From Porphyromonas pogonae (GTDB lineage: Bacteria > Bacteroidota > Bacteroidia > Bacteroidales > Porphyromonadaceae): 64,000 nucleotides of DNA. Shown here piece by piece: positions 8,816-17,941 of this stretch (within the stretch, counting starts at the first letter, position 1; every line of letters starts with the position of its first letter). Location: assembly GCF_036320655.1 (NCBI RefSeq), contig NZ_CP143258.1:1178001-1242000 (forward strand), read 5' to 3'. The position numbers and the translations under genes were made by a program. Under the pieces are notes generated by a model that did no database searches, was not told where the DNA came from, and saw nothing but the letters and a program-made list of their open reading frames with translations.

Positions 8816-10411
8816 ATGAAATCATTGAAAAAGTATTTATTACTTTTCTTTTTATTCTCGTTTTCTTTTATTCCCTCATGGGGGCAATGGCAGTTAGATG
8901 TTTCACATCCGGTACAAACTTTCGATCCTACTCAATGGCGTGGTACGCCACAGGACTTTGAAATAAAAAACGGAGCATTGAGACTCAAACGTCCTTCTGG
9001 TGATAAAGGCCTATTTCAAAGCTCTTTATTTACTACTATCCCTTTTGCAGATGAGATGCAATGGATAGGCACTGTAGAGATGCTCTATACACCTTCAGTA
9101 TCCAATAATATGTATGTCCTGCTTTACTGTTATGCACAAGACGGGCAGTCGAGCTATGACTATGTTGCCTTGAGTATAGGTAAAAATTCATTGATCAATC
9201 TTGTTACAGTCTCGGTCTCTCCCCATGAAAAGATTAAAGGCAAATATATACTCCGAGATGAGCAAGTGCTTGTATCTCCACGTGATGTGCCGATTACTTT
9301 CAGTGGCATTATCAAGTACCATATTACTTATGCACGGGGTAAGGGATGGAAGTTGTGGCTACATAACAAGGAGAATGAAGATCATTTTCATTACATCGGA
9401 GCTTCTTCCTTCGATAGACCAATGCGGAGCAATCGTTCCGGCATAGGTTTTATAATCAATTATACCAAAACACGTGCTGAGCTATTGAGCATCAAAGAGC
9501 TAAAAGTAGATACCTTCATAAAAGAACCCCCAACATATACACCGGGGGGTGATAATTCACCTAAACCTGAAAGTCGGATTTATCCCATACTCAATGAGGT
9601 AATGGCAAACCCGTCGAAAGACGGAGCTGAGTATGTCGAACTTTACAACCCAAGTGATCAGAGTATCTCTCTGGAGGGCATTGCCTTGGGTCTTATAAAA
9701 GAGGATGAAATTATAAAAGCTATTGATCTTAGTGGTCTTACACACATGGAGCCTCATCAGTATCTTGTAGTTACGGCATCCAAAGAAGGAGTGTTACATG
9801 CTAGTCCGCAAGCCAATAGCTCATCCATAATCAATATAGTGCCTTTCTTACGCTTGCCCAACAAAGCTTTTACTTTGGGATTGGTAGATGTAGAAAACAA
9901 AGAGTTAATAGAGCTGATGCATTATGATTCGGAACTTTTTCCTCAAGGCTCTAAAAACAAGCGAGGTATAGCTTATGAGAGAATTGATGCTAGGAAGGCA
10001 TCGGACGATCTTAAGAATTGGGCTCTTGCTCTCAAATCTTCAGGGTATGCTACTCCTACTCGGCGTAACTCTGTCTCCGATAAGTCTCATACTCCCGATA
10101 TGGACAAGGAGGAGCCTTCTTCTTCCAAACGCCAATTATCGCCACTGGAGATTGCTCACAGAATAGTAGGTTTTACATCTCGGTCTCCTCAATTTAAATG
10201 TAGTACATTTCTCTATGATATCAGTGGTATTTGTCTTGGCAAGATGGATGGTGACGAGACCCTCACATGGTGCAAGTCTATATTGAATTCATTGGGTTTT
10301 GGTTTCAAAGAGCGTTATGGCCTGTATCTCGGACGCTATATCGTGAGTGTGAATATCTCAGGAGTGGATAGCGATGTGAAAAATTATTATTTTTATCTGT
10401 GCATTCAGTAA
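8816..10411 (+). CDS. Exported protein with a lamin-tail domain
   Basis: Secreted or surface protein of 531 residues from ATG 8816 (a TTG two codons earlier is less likely). The signal peptide is residues 1-24, ending PSWGQ. The N-terminal half (about 30-230) is a beta-rich domain that resembles concanavalin-like folds. A Pro-rich linker follows, then a lamin-tail domain (about 250-360) recognisable from ILNEVMANPSKDGAEYVELY and GIALGL. Lamin-tail domains in Bacteroidota occur on exported nucleases and adhesive proteins, but no nuclease motif is visible. The C-terminal 80 residues do not show a clear type IX sorting domain. Function unknown. Confidence 0.78.
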   Translation: MKSLKKYLLLFFLFSFSFIPSWGQWQLDVSHPVQTFDPTQWRGTPQDFEIKNGALRLKRPSGDKGLFQSSLFTTIPFADEMQWIGTVEMLYTPSVSNNMYVLLYCYAQDGQSSYDYVALSIGKNSLINLVTVSVSPHEKIKGKYILRDEQVLVSPRDVPITFSGIIKYHITYARGKGWKLWLHNKENEDHFHYIGASSFDRPMRSNRSGIGFIINYTKTRAELLSIKELKVDTFIKEPPTYTPGGDNSPKPESRIYPILNEVMANPSKDGAEYVELYNPSDQSISLEGIALGLIKEDEIIKAIDLSGLTHMEPHQYLVVTASKEGVLHASPQANSSSIINIVPFLRLPNKAFTLGLVDVENKELIELMHYDSELFPQGSKNKRGIAYERIDARKASDDLKNWALALKSSGYATPTRRNSVSDKSHTPDMDKEEPSSSKRQLSPLEIAHRIVGFTSRSPQFKCSTFLYDISGICLGKMDGDETLTWCKSILNSLGFGFKERYGLYLGRYIVSVNISGVDSDVKNYYFYLCIQ

Positions 10412-10467
10412 TTACAGATGCGATGCGGAATTGATGCAAGTTAGAATATAAGGACACATTATGTAAT

Positions 10468-10983
10468 ATGAAAAATAATGATAAGATTATATATTGGGGA
10501 ATAAGCGACACTCTGGTGAGGCAACCTCTTTTTATCGCTTGGATGGATGAAGGTATTGTTTTTGCCGGGTTTCAAAATGAAGAAAACGATGGGTTGTCTA
10601 TCCTCAAGGAAGAATACCCCCATACCTCTTTGCATAGAGATGATGTCTCGGCGCAGAAGATCTGCCATGCTTACGAACAGCACCATAGTATTTCCGACTT
10701 ACCCATGCCTCTGCACCTTGTAGGTACGACGTTCCAACAAGAGGTATGGTATCATCTACTTCAAGTGCCATTGGGTACCACGATTTCTTATAGTGATTTT
10801 GCTGCTCAGTGTGGCAAGCCTCGTGCTGTAAGAGCTGTGGCTCATGCCATAGCTCGTAATCCTGTTTCCTATTTTGTACCTTGTCATCGCATAGTGCCGG
10901 CGCAAGGAGGTACCGGAAATTACCGTTGGGGGACTCACGTGAAGTCTTTACTTATCACGAAAGAAAAAGGCGATTTTAAATAG
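10468..10983 (+). CDS. ogt: Methylated-DNA-protein cysteine methyltransferase
   Basis: Suicide DNA-repair protein that moves an alkyl group from O6-alkylguanine to its own Cys. The 171 residues hold the active-site VPCHRIV with Cys139, the DNA-binding GKPRAVRAVAHA helix with its Arg finger (about 117-128) and the family turn GGTGNYRWG (147-155). There is no Ada regulatory domain, so it is the Ogt/AGT type. It stands alone, 56 bp after the lamin-tail gene. Confidence 0.93.
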   Translation: MKNNDKIIYWGISDTLVRQPLFIAWMDEGIVFAGFQNEENDGLSILKEEYPHTSLHRDDVSAQKICHAYEQHHSISDLPMPLHLVGTTFQQEVWYHLLQVPLGTTISYSDFAAQCGKPRAVRAVAHAIARNPVSYFVPCHRIVPAQGGTGNYRWGTHVKSLLITKEKGDFK

Positions 10984-11246
10984 TATCCCTTTTCTTTGCT
11001 CGGTTCGGATTGTCCCTTTGTGAACAATAAAAGACCACCCGTGAGTATAGAATCTCACTGAAACATTAGTATCCTAATTGAGCTATTTTACAGATCAATA
11101 ATGAGGCATAGATTGTTGATTGTTAGAAATAATATTCATGCCGTATTATACCGCAAGAAAGAAAGTACTACACATGTGACTATAGCATGGCTAAATATTT
11201 TGATTTTAAATAGCATAGAATAAAAATAGATTTAAGACATCTCATT

Positions 11247-11786
11247 ATGAAAATTATAGACCAGTCAAACCTTAAACCTAGCGAATGTTCTGTATACAAT
11301 CCTATACCCGGGTTCAGTTTATTGAAAATGGGAATAGGAGAATCAATTGCACCAACAGAACAACGACTACATCGTATTATTTATGTGCATCGAAGAGAGG
11401 TGATTATCACAGAGGATGGAGAGACTCGAAAAATCCCAAAGAGACATTTTACATTCATCCCTATTGACAAATCATTTTCACTTTCTTCCCCATGCGGTGA
11501 TACCGAAGTTATTATCTTGAGTACTCCGCATATAGAAATCATTTGTGAAAAAGGATGTCTGCCTCATCCTGAACATATTGATAATAAGTCTGAAGGATCG
11601 GATTTCGACAATAAGATTTTTAAGGCGTCTCACCTTCTTCTCTTATTTTACAATTCCTTATTGGATTATCTTGTTGAGGACTTTAATCGTCCGGAAATGC
11701 ATACGATCAAAGAACAGGAGTTATTTTTATTGCTCCAAGCTACCTTCTCGAATGACATGTTTAAAAAGCTTTTTCTTTCAAATTAA
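11247..11786 (+). CDS. AraC-type sensor domain without a DNA-binding domain
   Basis: 179 residues resembling the N-terminal sensor half of Bacteroidales AraC-family regulators: a cupin-like beta domain (about 1-100, with RIIYVHRREVIIT and IPKRHFTFIPID), then a helical part ending in IKEQELFLLLQATF, the segment that normally leads into the two helix-turn-helix motifs. The protein stops 15 residues later and I find no HTH coding in any frame downstream. It may be a truncated relic, or a stand-alone sensor that modulates another regulator. A 22-bp-period repeat begins directly after the stop codon. The family assignment rests on overall pattern, so it is moderate. Confidence 0.55.
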   Translation: MKIIDQSNLKPSECSVYNPIPGFSLLKMGIGESIAPTEQRLHRIIYVHRREVIITEDGETRKIPKRHFTFIPIDKSFSLSSPCGDTEVIILSTPHIEIICEKGCLPHPEHIDNKSEGSDFDNKIFKASHLLLLFYNSLLDYLVEDFNRPEMHTIKEQELFLLLQATFSNDMFKKLFLSN

Positions 11787-11808
11787 TTCTCCGGGATGAA
11801 TGACCAAA

Positions 11809-11918
11809 TCAATGTTTATAAATGGTGAATCCAATCTTTGAGAATGACAAGGTCAATCTTTGAGAATGATGCGATCAATCTTTGAAGATGGAAACATCAA
11901 TATTTGCATCGGAAAAAC
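11809..11918. repeat. 22-bp-period tandem array (class C), five units
   Basis: Units begin at 11809, 11831, 11853, 11875 and 11897, exactly 22 bp apart. The conserved part is TCAATCTTTG followed loosely by A-AATGA; the last 6-8 bases of each unit vary. The first unit has TCAATGTTTA, the second CCAATCTTTG and the last TCAATATTTG. The 22-bp block before it (from 11787, directly after the sensor gene's stop codon) and the block after it (from 11919) are only weakly similar. The period is not a multiple of three, so it is unlikely to be coding. The spacing equals that of the TA(AC/GT)TA arrays elsewhere in the window, with a different core. Confidence 0.9.
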
Positions 11919-12127
11919 AACGCATTCAATTGGTGAAAAATAACATTCTTTTGCGGTAATCATATTCACATTGAAAAGACAATGCTTGCGTCCATCATTT
12001 AATATATATGTTCTTTCATTGTTAGTCTGCACATAAGTCGCAAACATAATCATGTGACAGAACATATATTTTCTTTTTAGGTGCTTCAATGTATTAATAT
12101 GCTTCAAGTATACGTTATTTATATACA

Positions 12128-12314
12128 GAGACCGTTGCATAGCAGGCAAATTGCTTCGTTGCTTGCGAGATTCGCGCTAGGTCATTTACCTGAAGTAAAC
12201 TCCCTGTGCACTCACTCTTAGTGCCTTGCACTTTACCCTCTCTGCCCGGTCAAAGAGTCTTTTGTCGGCTTTGTCTCCAAAATCCACAAGACTGTTGACT
12301 TTTGCAATAGTCTC
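12128..12314. mobile_element. 187-bp MITE, copy 1
   Basis: A short non-coding element bounded by imperfect terminal inverted repeats: GAGACCGTTGCATAG on the left, and GAGACTATTGCAAAA as the reverse complement of the right end. The copy at 51772-51958 has the same length, with nine substitutions and no gaps by my count. The bases flanking this copy (ATACA left, ATAAT right) do not form a clear target duplication, so it may be older. It ends 91 bp before the start of the small exported protein gene and may supply or disrupt its upstream region. No transposase is in the window. Confidence 0.88.
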
Positions 12315-12405
12315 ATAATAGTAATATATCTTTAACGTTTGGTCGCTGATCAAAACACTTTTTTGGGAAGAGGTGTTTTTAATAATGACATAAAGACTAC
12401 AGTAT

Positions 12406-12840
12406 ATGACTGCAAATATCAAGAGATTATTGGGCGTTATTGTCATGATGTGTACCATGAGTATGGTTGCGCATGCAGATAAGCCCTCGAGCAAGAGTGA
12501 TGGGGTGATAGAGATGCTTAGGGAATTTTATATCTCCTATATCAAAGAGCGTAGTAAAGCTACCCCCAATATAGAAGTCACAGACCGGATGCTGAGTAAG
12601 TATTGTACAGGAGCATTGATCAATAGGCTCAATACTTTTGACTGGGCTACCGATCCATTCCTGAATTCGACCAAGTGTGAAGAGTCATGGGTCAAGAATC
12701 TCTCCGTCGAAAAACTTGCAGGAGATGGAAACTATCGCATCGGCTATCGCATGAGAACCGGCAAGGAAGTCAATGTAGAGTTGCGGGTAATACATGATGG
12801 AAGCAAGTATAGGATACACGATCTCAAAATGCTTCCTTGA
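12406..12840 (+). CDS. Small exported protein, DUF3828-like
   Basis: 144-residue exported protein with a signal peptide (1-24, ending MVAHA). The mature part resembles DUF3828/YbjP-type domains: an opening helix EMLREFYISYIKE, a second helix around LSKYCTGALINRLN, the DWATDPFL turn and C-terminal strands ending in YRIHDLKML. Function unknown. It is monocistronic, with the MITE immediately upstream. Confidence 0.68.
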   Translation: MTANIKRLLGVIVMMCTMSMVAHADKPSSKSDGVIEMLREFYISYIKERSKATPNIEVTDRMLSKYCTGALINRLNTFDWATDPFLNSTKCEESWVKNLSVEKLAGDGNYRIGYRMRTGKEVNVELRVIHDGSKYRIHDLKMLP

Positions 12841-13000
12841 TTTTTTGTTGTAATCCCAACTATGGAGTCTCGTAAGGACGAATAGGCATGTGATTTACTT
12901 ACAGAATTATAGTGTAAAGTATTGCAGCAACAAGGTAGCACACGCCCTTATTACAGATGGCGAAAAGAAAATTTTATTGCTAATAAATTACCACAAATCC

Positions 13001-13030
13001 TTGCAAATAAATAAAAATTACATATCTTTG
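13001..13030 (+). promoter_or_regulatory. Promoter of the tRNA-Ser gene
   Basis: TTG at 13001-13003, 19 bases, then TATCTTTG at 13023-13030. This is the textbook Bacteroidota housekeeping promoter spacing. The tRNA 5' end is 24 bp downstream. Confidence 0.8.
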
Positions 13031-13053
13031 CAGTCGTTAAAGCTATGCGCTTC

Positions 13054-13140
13054 GGAAGTGTGGGTGAGTGGCTGAAACCAACAGTTTGCTAAACTGTCGT
13101 ACGGGCAACCGTACCACGAGTTCGAATCTCGTCGCTTCCG
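13054..13140 (+). tRNA. tRNA-Ser (anticodon GCT)
   Basis: The 87-nt class II tRNA has acceptor strands GGAAGTG and CGCTTCC (one G-U pair), discriminator G, anticodon stem-loop ACAGTTTGCTAAACTGT with anticodon GCT (reads AGC/AGT), a long variable arm GTACGGGCAACCGTAC, and the T loop GTTCGAATC. The 3' CCA is not encoded. Confidence 0.97.
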
Positions 13141-13150
13141 CTGAATAAAT

Positions 13151-13181
13151 GCTGTAGGATGTATATCCTGCAGCTTTTTCT
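13151..13181 (+). terminator. Intrinsic terminator of the tRNA-Ser gene
   Basis: GCTGTAGGAT and ATCCTGCAGC pair over 10 bp (one G-T pair) around the loop GTAT and are followed by TTTTTCTTTTT, 10 bp after the tRNA. Confidence 0.85.
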
Positions 13182-13359
13182 TTTTACTCTATTCCCTTTT
13201 TTCATAAGTATTTCTTCCGATTTGCTATCGCATGATGTTCTTGTGCAGATTGTAAAGTCTTACTATCCCAAATATTCGCCAACTGTCATGTTTTCTCAAA
13301 CTGTGGTATAAATAAATTTATTACTTTCACAGCCGTAAATATTTTGTAATACAATCCAC

Positions 13360-14817
13360 ATGATATCAAGCGAACTATATAAGCATCAGCTTTATGATCT
13401 TTTTCGATCTTCTTCAAAATACAGAAATATTTTTTCTAAGATTCTCCTCACATTATACATCTTTTTATCATCAGCATTCCTTTTTGCGTATTCTTTGATG
13501 CTCCCTATGATGTTTGGCAATCTTTTCCCGAACAAAGATGTTGTCGAAAGTTTTGCATCCTTCATTCCTGCTATTATTATATTAGGAATACTCATGCGCA
13601 TTTTTGTTCAGCCTATGACCTCACTCAACATCAATCAGTACAGATTACTTCCTATTCCACGAGATACACTTATCCGGTATGTTGTGACCAAACCTCTTAT
13701 CAATCCGCTCAATTACTTAGGCTTATTTGTATTTCTTCCTTACTGCGTCATGTCGGCATGGAAGTATGGTATGGGAACACGAGCCTTGCTCCTTTTTTTC
13801 TGTGGAGTTGCAGTTATTATTTTCAATATCATGTGCTCCTCCTACATCAAACGAAGATGGGAGTTGGATTGGAAATTCCTATCGGCTTTTTTGGCGTTGG
13901 TCGTAGTGCTGGCTTTGCCTGTATATTTCAACTGGTTCGATTGGGTGCAACCTGTTTTGATCTTTTCCGGCACATTCTTTTCCAGCATTGTAGCTATTCT
14001 TTCATTGGTAGGTTTTTCTGTTCTCTTTTACATCCTTCACGTGAGGGTATTCAAAAACTTCTATTATGAAAAAGATGAAGTCTCGAGTAGCAATAAGATA
14101 GAGGACAAACTCTCCTTTATGGCTCAGTACGGAGTAATGGGGCAGTTGACAACGGTGCAAATCAAACAGTTTGTACGCCCCAAGTTTCTTAGAAGCGTCA
14201 TGAAAAGCATAGGGCTTTACTTTATAATGGGACTTATGTTTGCTTATTTTGAGCACGATAATAAATCATCAAGTTTAGGATATTTATTTACACTATGTTT
14301 GCCTCAGATGATGTTTGCCCAGTTTATATACAGAGCCAACTGCTCGTCTTTCGATGGTTTGCTCACCTTCAATCTTAGGCTCAAAGACTATGTGCTTTCA
14401 ACCTTCTATTTGTATCAAATGATTTGTCTGGTGGGGCTTTTTACTTCTATTATAGGTGTTGTTTTGGGCTACTTGCAGTTGCAGTCGGTGCTGTTTATCT
14501 ACAGCTTTATCGCCGGGTTGGGGGCATACATTATCTTTTTTGCATCGGCATATCAGTGGGAGTATCAAGATTTTTATATCAAAAAGTCATTCAGCACCAA
14601 TAGCTTCTCTTTCATTTCTTTTGTAATCCTCACGCTGGTGTTTCTATCACCTGTGCTCGTGATACGCCTTTTCCACAGCAATCAATATGTGATTTGGGGC
14701 TTTTTTACGCTCAATATGATACTCCTGATCTTTCACCGTGTGCTGATAGAGCCGTGTGTGTGGATCCTGAAGAAAAATAAGTATAAGATGGCTGCGGGCT
14801 TTAGGGAGCGTAATTAG
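13360..14817 (+). CDS. DUF5687 ABC transporter permease-like membrane protein
   Basis: 485-residue integral membrane protein with about ten to twelve hydrophobic spans, for example around 27-50, 67-85, 120-138, 140-155, 170-190 and 195-225, and several in the last third. It matches the Bacteroidota DUF5687 family, which pairs with a lone ABC ATPase. The ATPase gene follows after 23 bp on the same strand, so together they form an exporter or ABC-2-like complex of unknown substrate. No accessory membrane-fusion protein is nearby. Confidence 0.82.
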   Translation: MISSELYKHQLYDLFRSSSKYRNIFSKILLTLYIFLSSAFLFAYSLMLPMMFGNLFPNKDVVESFASFIPAIIILGILMRIFVQPMTSLNINQYRLLPIPRDTLIRYVVTKPLINPLNYLGLFVFLPYCVMSAWKYGMGTRALLLFFCGVAVIIFNIMCSSYIKRRWELDWKFLSAFLALVVVLALPVYFNWFDWVQPVLIFSGTFFSSIVAILSLVGFSVLFYILHVRVFKNFYYEKDEVSSSNKIEDKLSFMAQYGVMGQLTTVQIKQFVRPKFLRSVMKSIGLYFIMGLMFAYFEHDNKSSSLGYLFTLCLPQMMFAQFIYRANCSSFDGLLTFNLRLKDYVLSTFYLYQMICLVGLFTSIIGVVLGYLQLQSVLFIYSFIAGLGAYIIFFASAYQWEYQDFYIKKSFSTNSFSFISFVILTLVFLSPVLVIRLFHSNQYVIWGFFTLNMILLIFHRVLIEPCVWILKKNKYKMAAGFRERN

Positions 14818-14840
14818 TAATAAAAAATATACAAACTCAT

Positions 14841-15536
14841 ATGATACAGATAGAGAACACCATTAAAAGATATAATAATACCAAAGTTGTAGACATCTCG
14901 AACTTGACCATCGGTGCCGGTGAAACGGTAGGACTGGTCGGTAATAACGGTGCAGGTAAAACTACATTATTCAGACTTATACTTGATCTTATTGCAGCGG
15001 ACTCAGGCCAAATTGTCATAAACGGTATGGCTGTTGCGGGCAATGATGACTGGAAGAAGTATGTGGGAGCCTTTGTGGACGAAAGCTTTCTGATAGACTT
15101 CTTGCACGTGAAGGAGTATTTTGATTTCATAGGAACTCTGTACGGACTCAATGCTGCTGACATCCGGAAGTTCTTGGAGGATATGCAACCTTTCTTTGCA
15201 GGAGAGATACTTGAATCTGATAAACTGATCCGTGAGTATTCGCTGGGTAACAAGAAAAAGATAGGCATTGCCGCTGCTATTATGGGACAGCCCAATGTCC
15301 TTATTCTTGATGAGCCTTTTACTTCACTTGATCCCACATCTCAGATACGTCTCAAAAAGATACTCAATGATCTGAATGAACATACGGGGATGACTACGTT
15401 GATATCCAGTCACGACTTGAATCATATTACAGATGTTTCAAAACGAATTATTGTGATGCATAAAGGTGTTTTGGTAAAGGATATCATGACCAATAAGCAC
15501 ACCTTAGCAGAATTGGAAGCATATTTTGGAGAATAG
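14841..15536 (+). CDS. ABC transporter ATP-binding protein
   Basis: 231-residue ATPase subunit. Walker A is GNNGAGKTT (34-42), the signature loop is degenerate (EYSLGNKKKIG in place of LSGGQ), Walker B is VLILDEPF with the catalytic Glu, the D-loop is SLDP and the switch is SSHDL. The degenerate LSGGQ resembles ABC-2 type exporter ATPases. It is paired with the DUF5687 permease gene just upstream. Confidence 0.9.
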   Translation: MIQIENTIKRYNNTKVVDISNLTIGAGETVGLVGNNGAGKTTLFRLILDLIAADSGQIVINGMAVAGNDDWKKYVGAFVDESFLIDFLHVKEYFDFIGTLYGLNAADIRKFLEDMQPFFAGEILESDKLIREYSLGNKKKIGIAAAIMGQPNVLILDEPFTSLDPTSQIRLKKILNDLNEHTGMTTLISSHDLNHITDVSKRIIVMHKGVLVKDIMTNKHTLAELEAYFGE

Positions 15537-15636
15537 TTCCTAAAATATCTATACAAAAACTTTGTAAATTGTAGCACTAACTCATCGCCTTTCCTTTCGG
15601 AAGCATTGAGTTGTCTGCATATTTAATACTATAACT

Positions 15637-16389
15637 ATGAATCAAGAAATATCAAATATAGAAACGGTAGTATTCAGAATAGAGGATTTTATGCTCGATT
15701 TCCGAGCACAATTACCTCTCACCTCCTTGATAAACTACCTTATCCACACAGCCGGAATTCATGCTTCTCGCAGAGGTTTCGGCATACATACACTCCATGA
15801 GATAGGCTATACATGGGTGTTATCAGGCTTGGCTGTAGAGCGAGTGTCTCCTACTATGGAGCCTAGAGCCTTACATATATCCACATGGATCGAAGAGATC
15901 AACAGACTTTTTACCCTAAGAAGCTTCACCGTTACTGACGAGCATGGCAATCTTATAGCCAAAGCTCGATCCAGATGGGCAGCTATAGGAATAGAAGACC
16001 GTAAGCCGTGTGGGCTGGACAAGCTGGAAGGCCTTACAAAGCATTGCTGTGGTAACGCCGTAGATATTGCGGCTCCTGGGCGCATTGCTTCTCCTGAAAG
16101 TTGCTTACGGTTAGAGCCATTTTGTGTCAAATACAGTGATCTGGACATCAATAGGCATCTTACCACGGTAAAATATGTAGAGCGCATGATGGATCTTTTT
16201 GAAGTGGAGCGCTATGATACTTATTACATCCGCCGTTTTGAGATCCTTTTCCTGAAAGAATGCTTGTATGGTGAAGAACTATCGGTGTGTTACGAAGAAA
16301 TATCGCCCGACACGTACATTACGGAGATCAAGAGCGTGCCTTCAGAGGACAAGCGATGCCGAGCTAAGATTATTTGGGGCAAAAGATAA
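15637..16389 (+). CDS. Acyl-ACP thioesterase (FatA/FatB family)
   Basis: 250-residue double-hotdog thioesterase that releases fatty acids from acyl carrier protein. The N-terminal hotdog holds the GIHTLHEIGYTWVLSG helix-strand. The second carries the family motif YSDLDINRHL with its Asp, Asn and His (around 168-177), which forms the catalytic set in plant and bacterial homologues. It converges on the acyl-ligase/SDR pair with a 28-bp gap; the three together could make or re-activate free fatty acids, which is inference. Confidence 0.88.
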   Translation: MNQEISNIETVVFRIEDFMLDFRAQLPLTSLINYLIHTAGIHASRRGFGIHTLHEIGYTWVLSGLAVERVSPTMEPRALHISTWIEEINRLFTLRSFTVTDEHGNLIAKARSRWAAIGIEDRKPCGLDKLEGLTKHCCGNAVDIAAPGRIASPESCLRLEPFCVKYSDLDINRHLTTVKYVERMMDLFEVERYDTYYIRRFEILFLKECLYGEELSVCYEEISPDTYITEIKSVPSEDKRCRAKIIWGKR

Positions 16390-16417
16390 ATTAGATTAGC
16401 ACATAAAGGAGCTGTTG

Positions 16418-17941
16418 TTATTGATCTTTTTGATCTGATAATAACTTTTGGGGAGCTACTTTCCCTGTACTCAACGTGGGTAACTCAGTAACGATGCTGG
16501 TGCGGTAAGGCATCTGGAAGCGAGCTAGGCGCTTTTTGAGCCATTCGATGATTTCCTTATCGCTGACTGTAGGATTGTCGGTTACTACAAAAGCATGGAG
16601 CCTTTGTCCGAAGTCATCGATCTCTACAGGTAGCACTATAGCTTCGTGTATGCAATGATGGCTCAGTAAAACCCGTTCAATGTCTTCGGGATACACATTT
16701 TCCCCGCCCGAAACAATCATCTTGTCTGCCCGTCCTTGCAGGTGTATAATTCCTGTTTCGTTGATTTTCGCTCTATCTCCTGTACATTGCCAAGCCTTGT
16801 GCGCTTGATCCATAGCCCATGCGCTTTTTACTTGCAGCAGACCTGTGCCATTTTTGTCTTGCTGAGCTATTCTGATTTTTACACCTTTTATAGGTCGCCC
16901 CACACAAAGGGGATAGTGATTTAGATCCTGAGGTGTAGCCATGATAAAGAATCCTGCTTCGGATGTGCCGTATAGATTATACAAAACTTCTCCTAAATAT
17001 TCTTGTGTCTTACGGACTAATTTTTGATCAAGAGGTGCTCCTCCCGAGAGTATGCATTGGATGGATGTGAGCTTGTTTATGTCACATTCCAGCATACGCC
17101 TTACCATGGTTGGCACAGCTACCAGAAGTGGTATAGCATTTTCATAGACGAGATCACATGCTGCTTCTGCTGAGAATCTATAACGCAGAAAGATGGTCTT
17201 TCCCATCAACAATGTTACTATAACAGCCGCCAATCCGAACCCATGATATATAGGCGGAGCTATATATACGCTTGAGTAACGATGTATGCCGATCTGCTCT
17301 ATAAGAGCAAAAAAGGGATTGAGAAAATTGAAGACTGATGGCTTCCTTGCTGCCGATTTGTATTGACCCGATGTCCCACCCGTGAGTACAATAAGTTCTC
17401 CACGACCAAACATTTTTCGCTTAATGGATTTGTGCTTTTGGCTTTGATCTGTATAGATATAATCTTTCGCAGACTGGATGTTTATGACAGATAATTCATG
17501 GTTACATGTAAAGACATTCTTTTTCTCAGCATCGGAAATGCAAAAGTTGATTTTCTTCTGTTTTATAAGATCAATGAGTTGCTCGTTGCTCAAGTCTTGA
17601 TTGAGCAGATAAATGTTTGCTCCTATGTACGAAAGGCCAAAGAGACAATATAAGAGTTCAATACTATTGGGGTAGAGGATGGCTACTCGTTTATCCGGAG
17701 TGATATGACAATGATGATAGAGGTAAGATGCCATGAGGTGGGAGTGTCGATACAGATGATGGTAAGTAATAGGCTCTCCCTCACAACTCACAGCTACTCT
17801 ATTGCCATAATATTGCTTTGTAAATCCCAGCAGAGCCATCAGGCTTATACCTTCTTTGAACAAGCAACGGCTAAAACGTAATAGTCCTCTTCCTGAAATC
17901 AAATGTAGCTCGAAGAGAGCTTTGAGTAGCTTCTTATTCAT
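16418..17941 (-). CDS. AMP-dependent acyl-CoA synthetase/ligase family
   Basis: 507-residue adenylate-forming enzyme. The P-loop LTGGTSG is at 187-193, the adenine-binding YNLYGTSEAGFF follows around 325, then the hinge region CTGDRAKIN, and the C-terminal VSGGENVYPEDIE and LSTGKVAPQ, whose Lys is the expected catalytic residue. It probably activates a fatty acid as acyl-AMP/acyl-CoA, but the chain length cannot be read. Its ATG lies inside the end of the SDR gene (8-bp overlap), so the two are translationally coupled. Confidence 0.85.
   Translation of the reverse strand: MNKKLLKALFELHLISGRGLLRFSRCLFKEGISLMALLGFTKQYYGNRVAVSCEGEPITYHHLYRHSHLMASYLYHHCHITPDKRVAILYPNSIELLYCLFGLSYIGANIYLLNQDLSNEQLIDLIKQKKINFCISDAEKKNVFTCNHELSVINIQSAKDYIYTDQSQKHKSIKRKMFGRGELIVLTGGTSGQYKSAARKPSVFNFLNPFFALIEQIGIHRYSSVYIAPPIYHGFGLAAVIVTLLMGKTIFLRYRFSAEAACDLVYENAIPLLVAVPTMVRRMLECDINKLTSIQCILSGGAPLDQKLVRKTQEYLGEVLYNLYGTSEAGFFIMATPQDLNHYPLCVGRPIKGVKIRIAQQDKNGTGLLQVKSAWAMDQAHKAWQCTGDRAKINETGIIHLQGRADKMIVSGGENVYPEDIERVLLSHHCIHEAIVLPVEIDDFGQRLHAFVVTDNPTVSDKEIIEWLKKRLARFQMPYRTSIVTELPTLSTGKVAPQKLLSDQKDQ

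Noticed and set aside
11853-12149. 98-codon minus-strand ORF through the class C repeat
   Set aside because: The repeat period (22) is not a multiple of three, so a protein repeat is not maintained; no family match.
12186-12494. 102-codon minus-strand ORF across the MITE
   Set aside because: It lies over the MITE and the start of the DUF3828-like gene, and shows no domain pattern.
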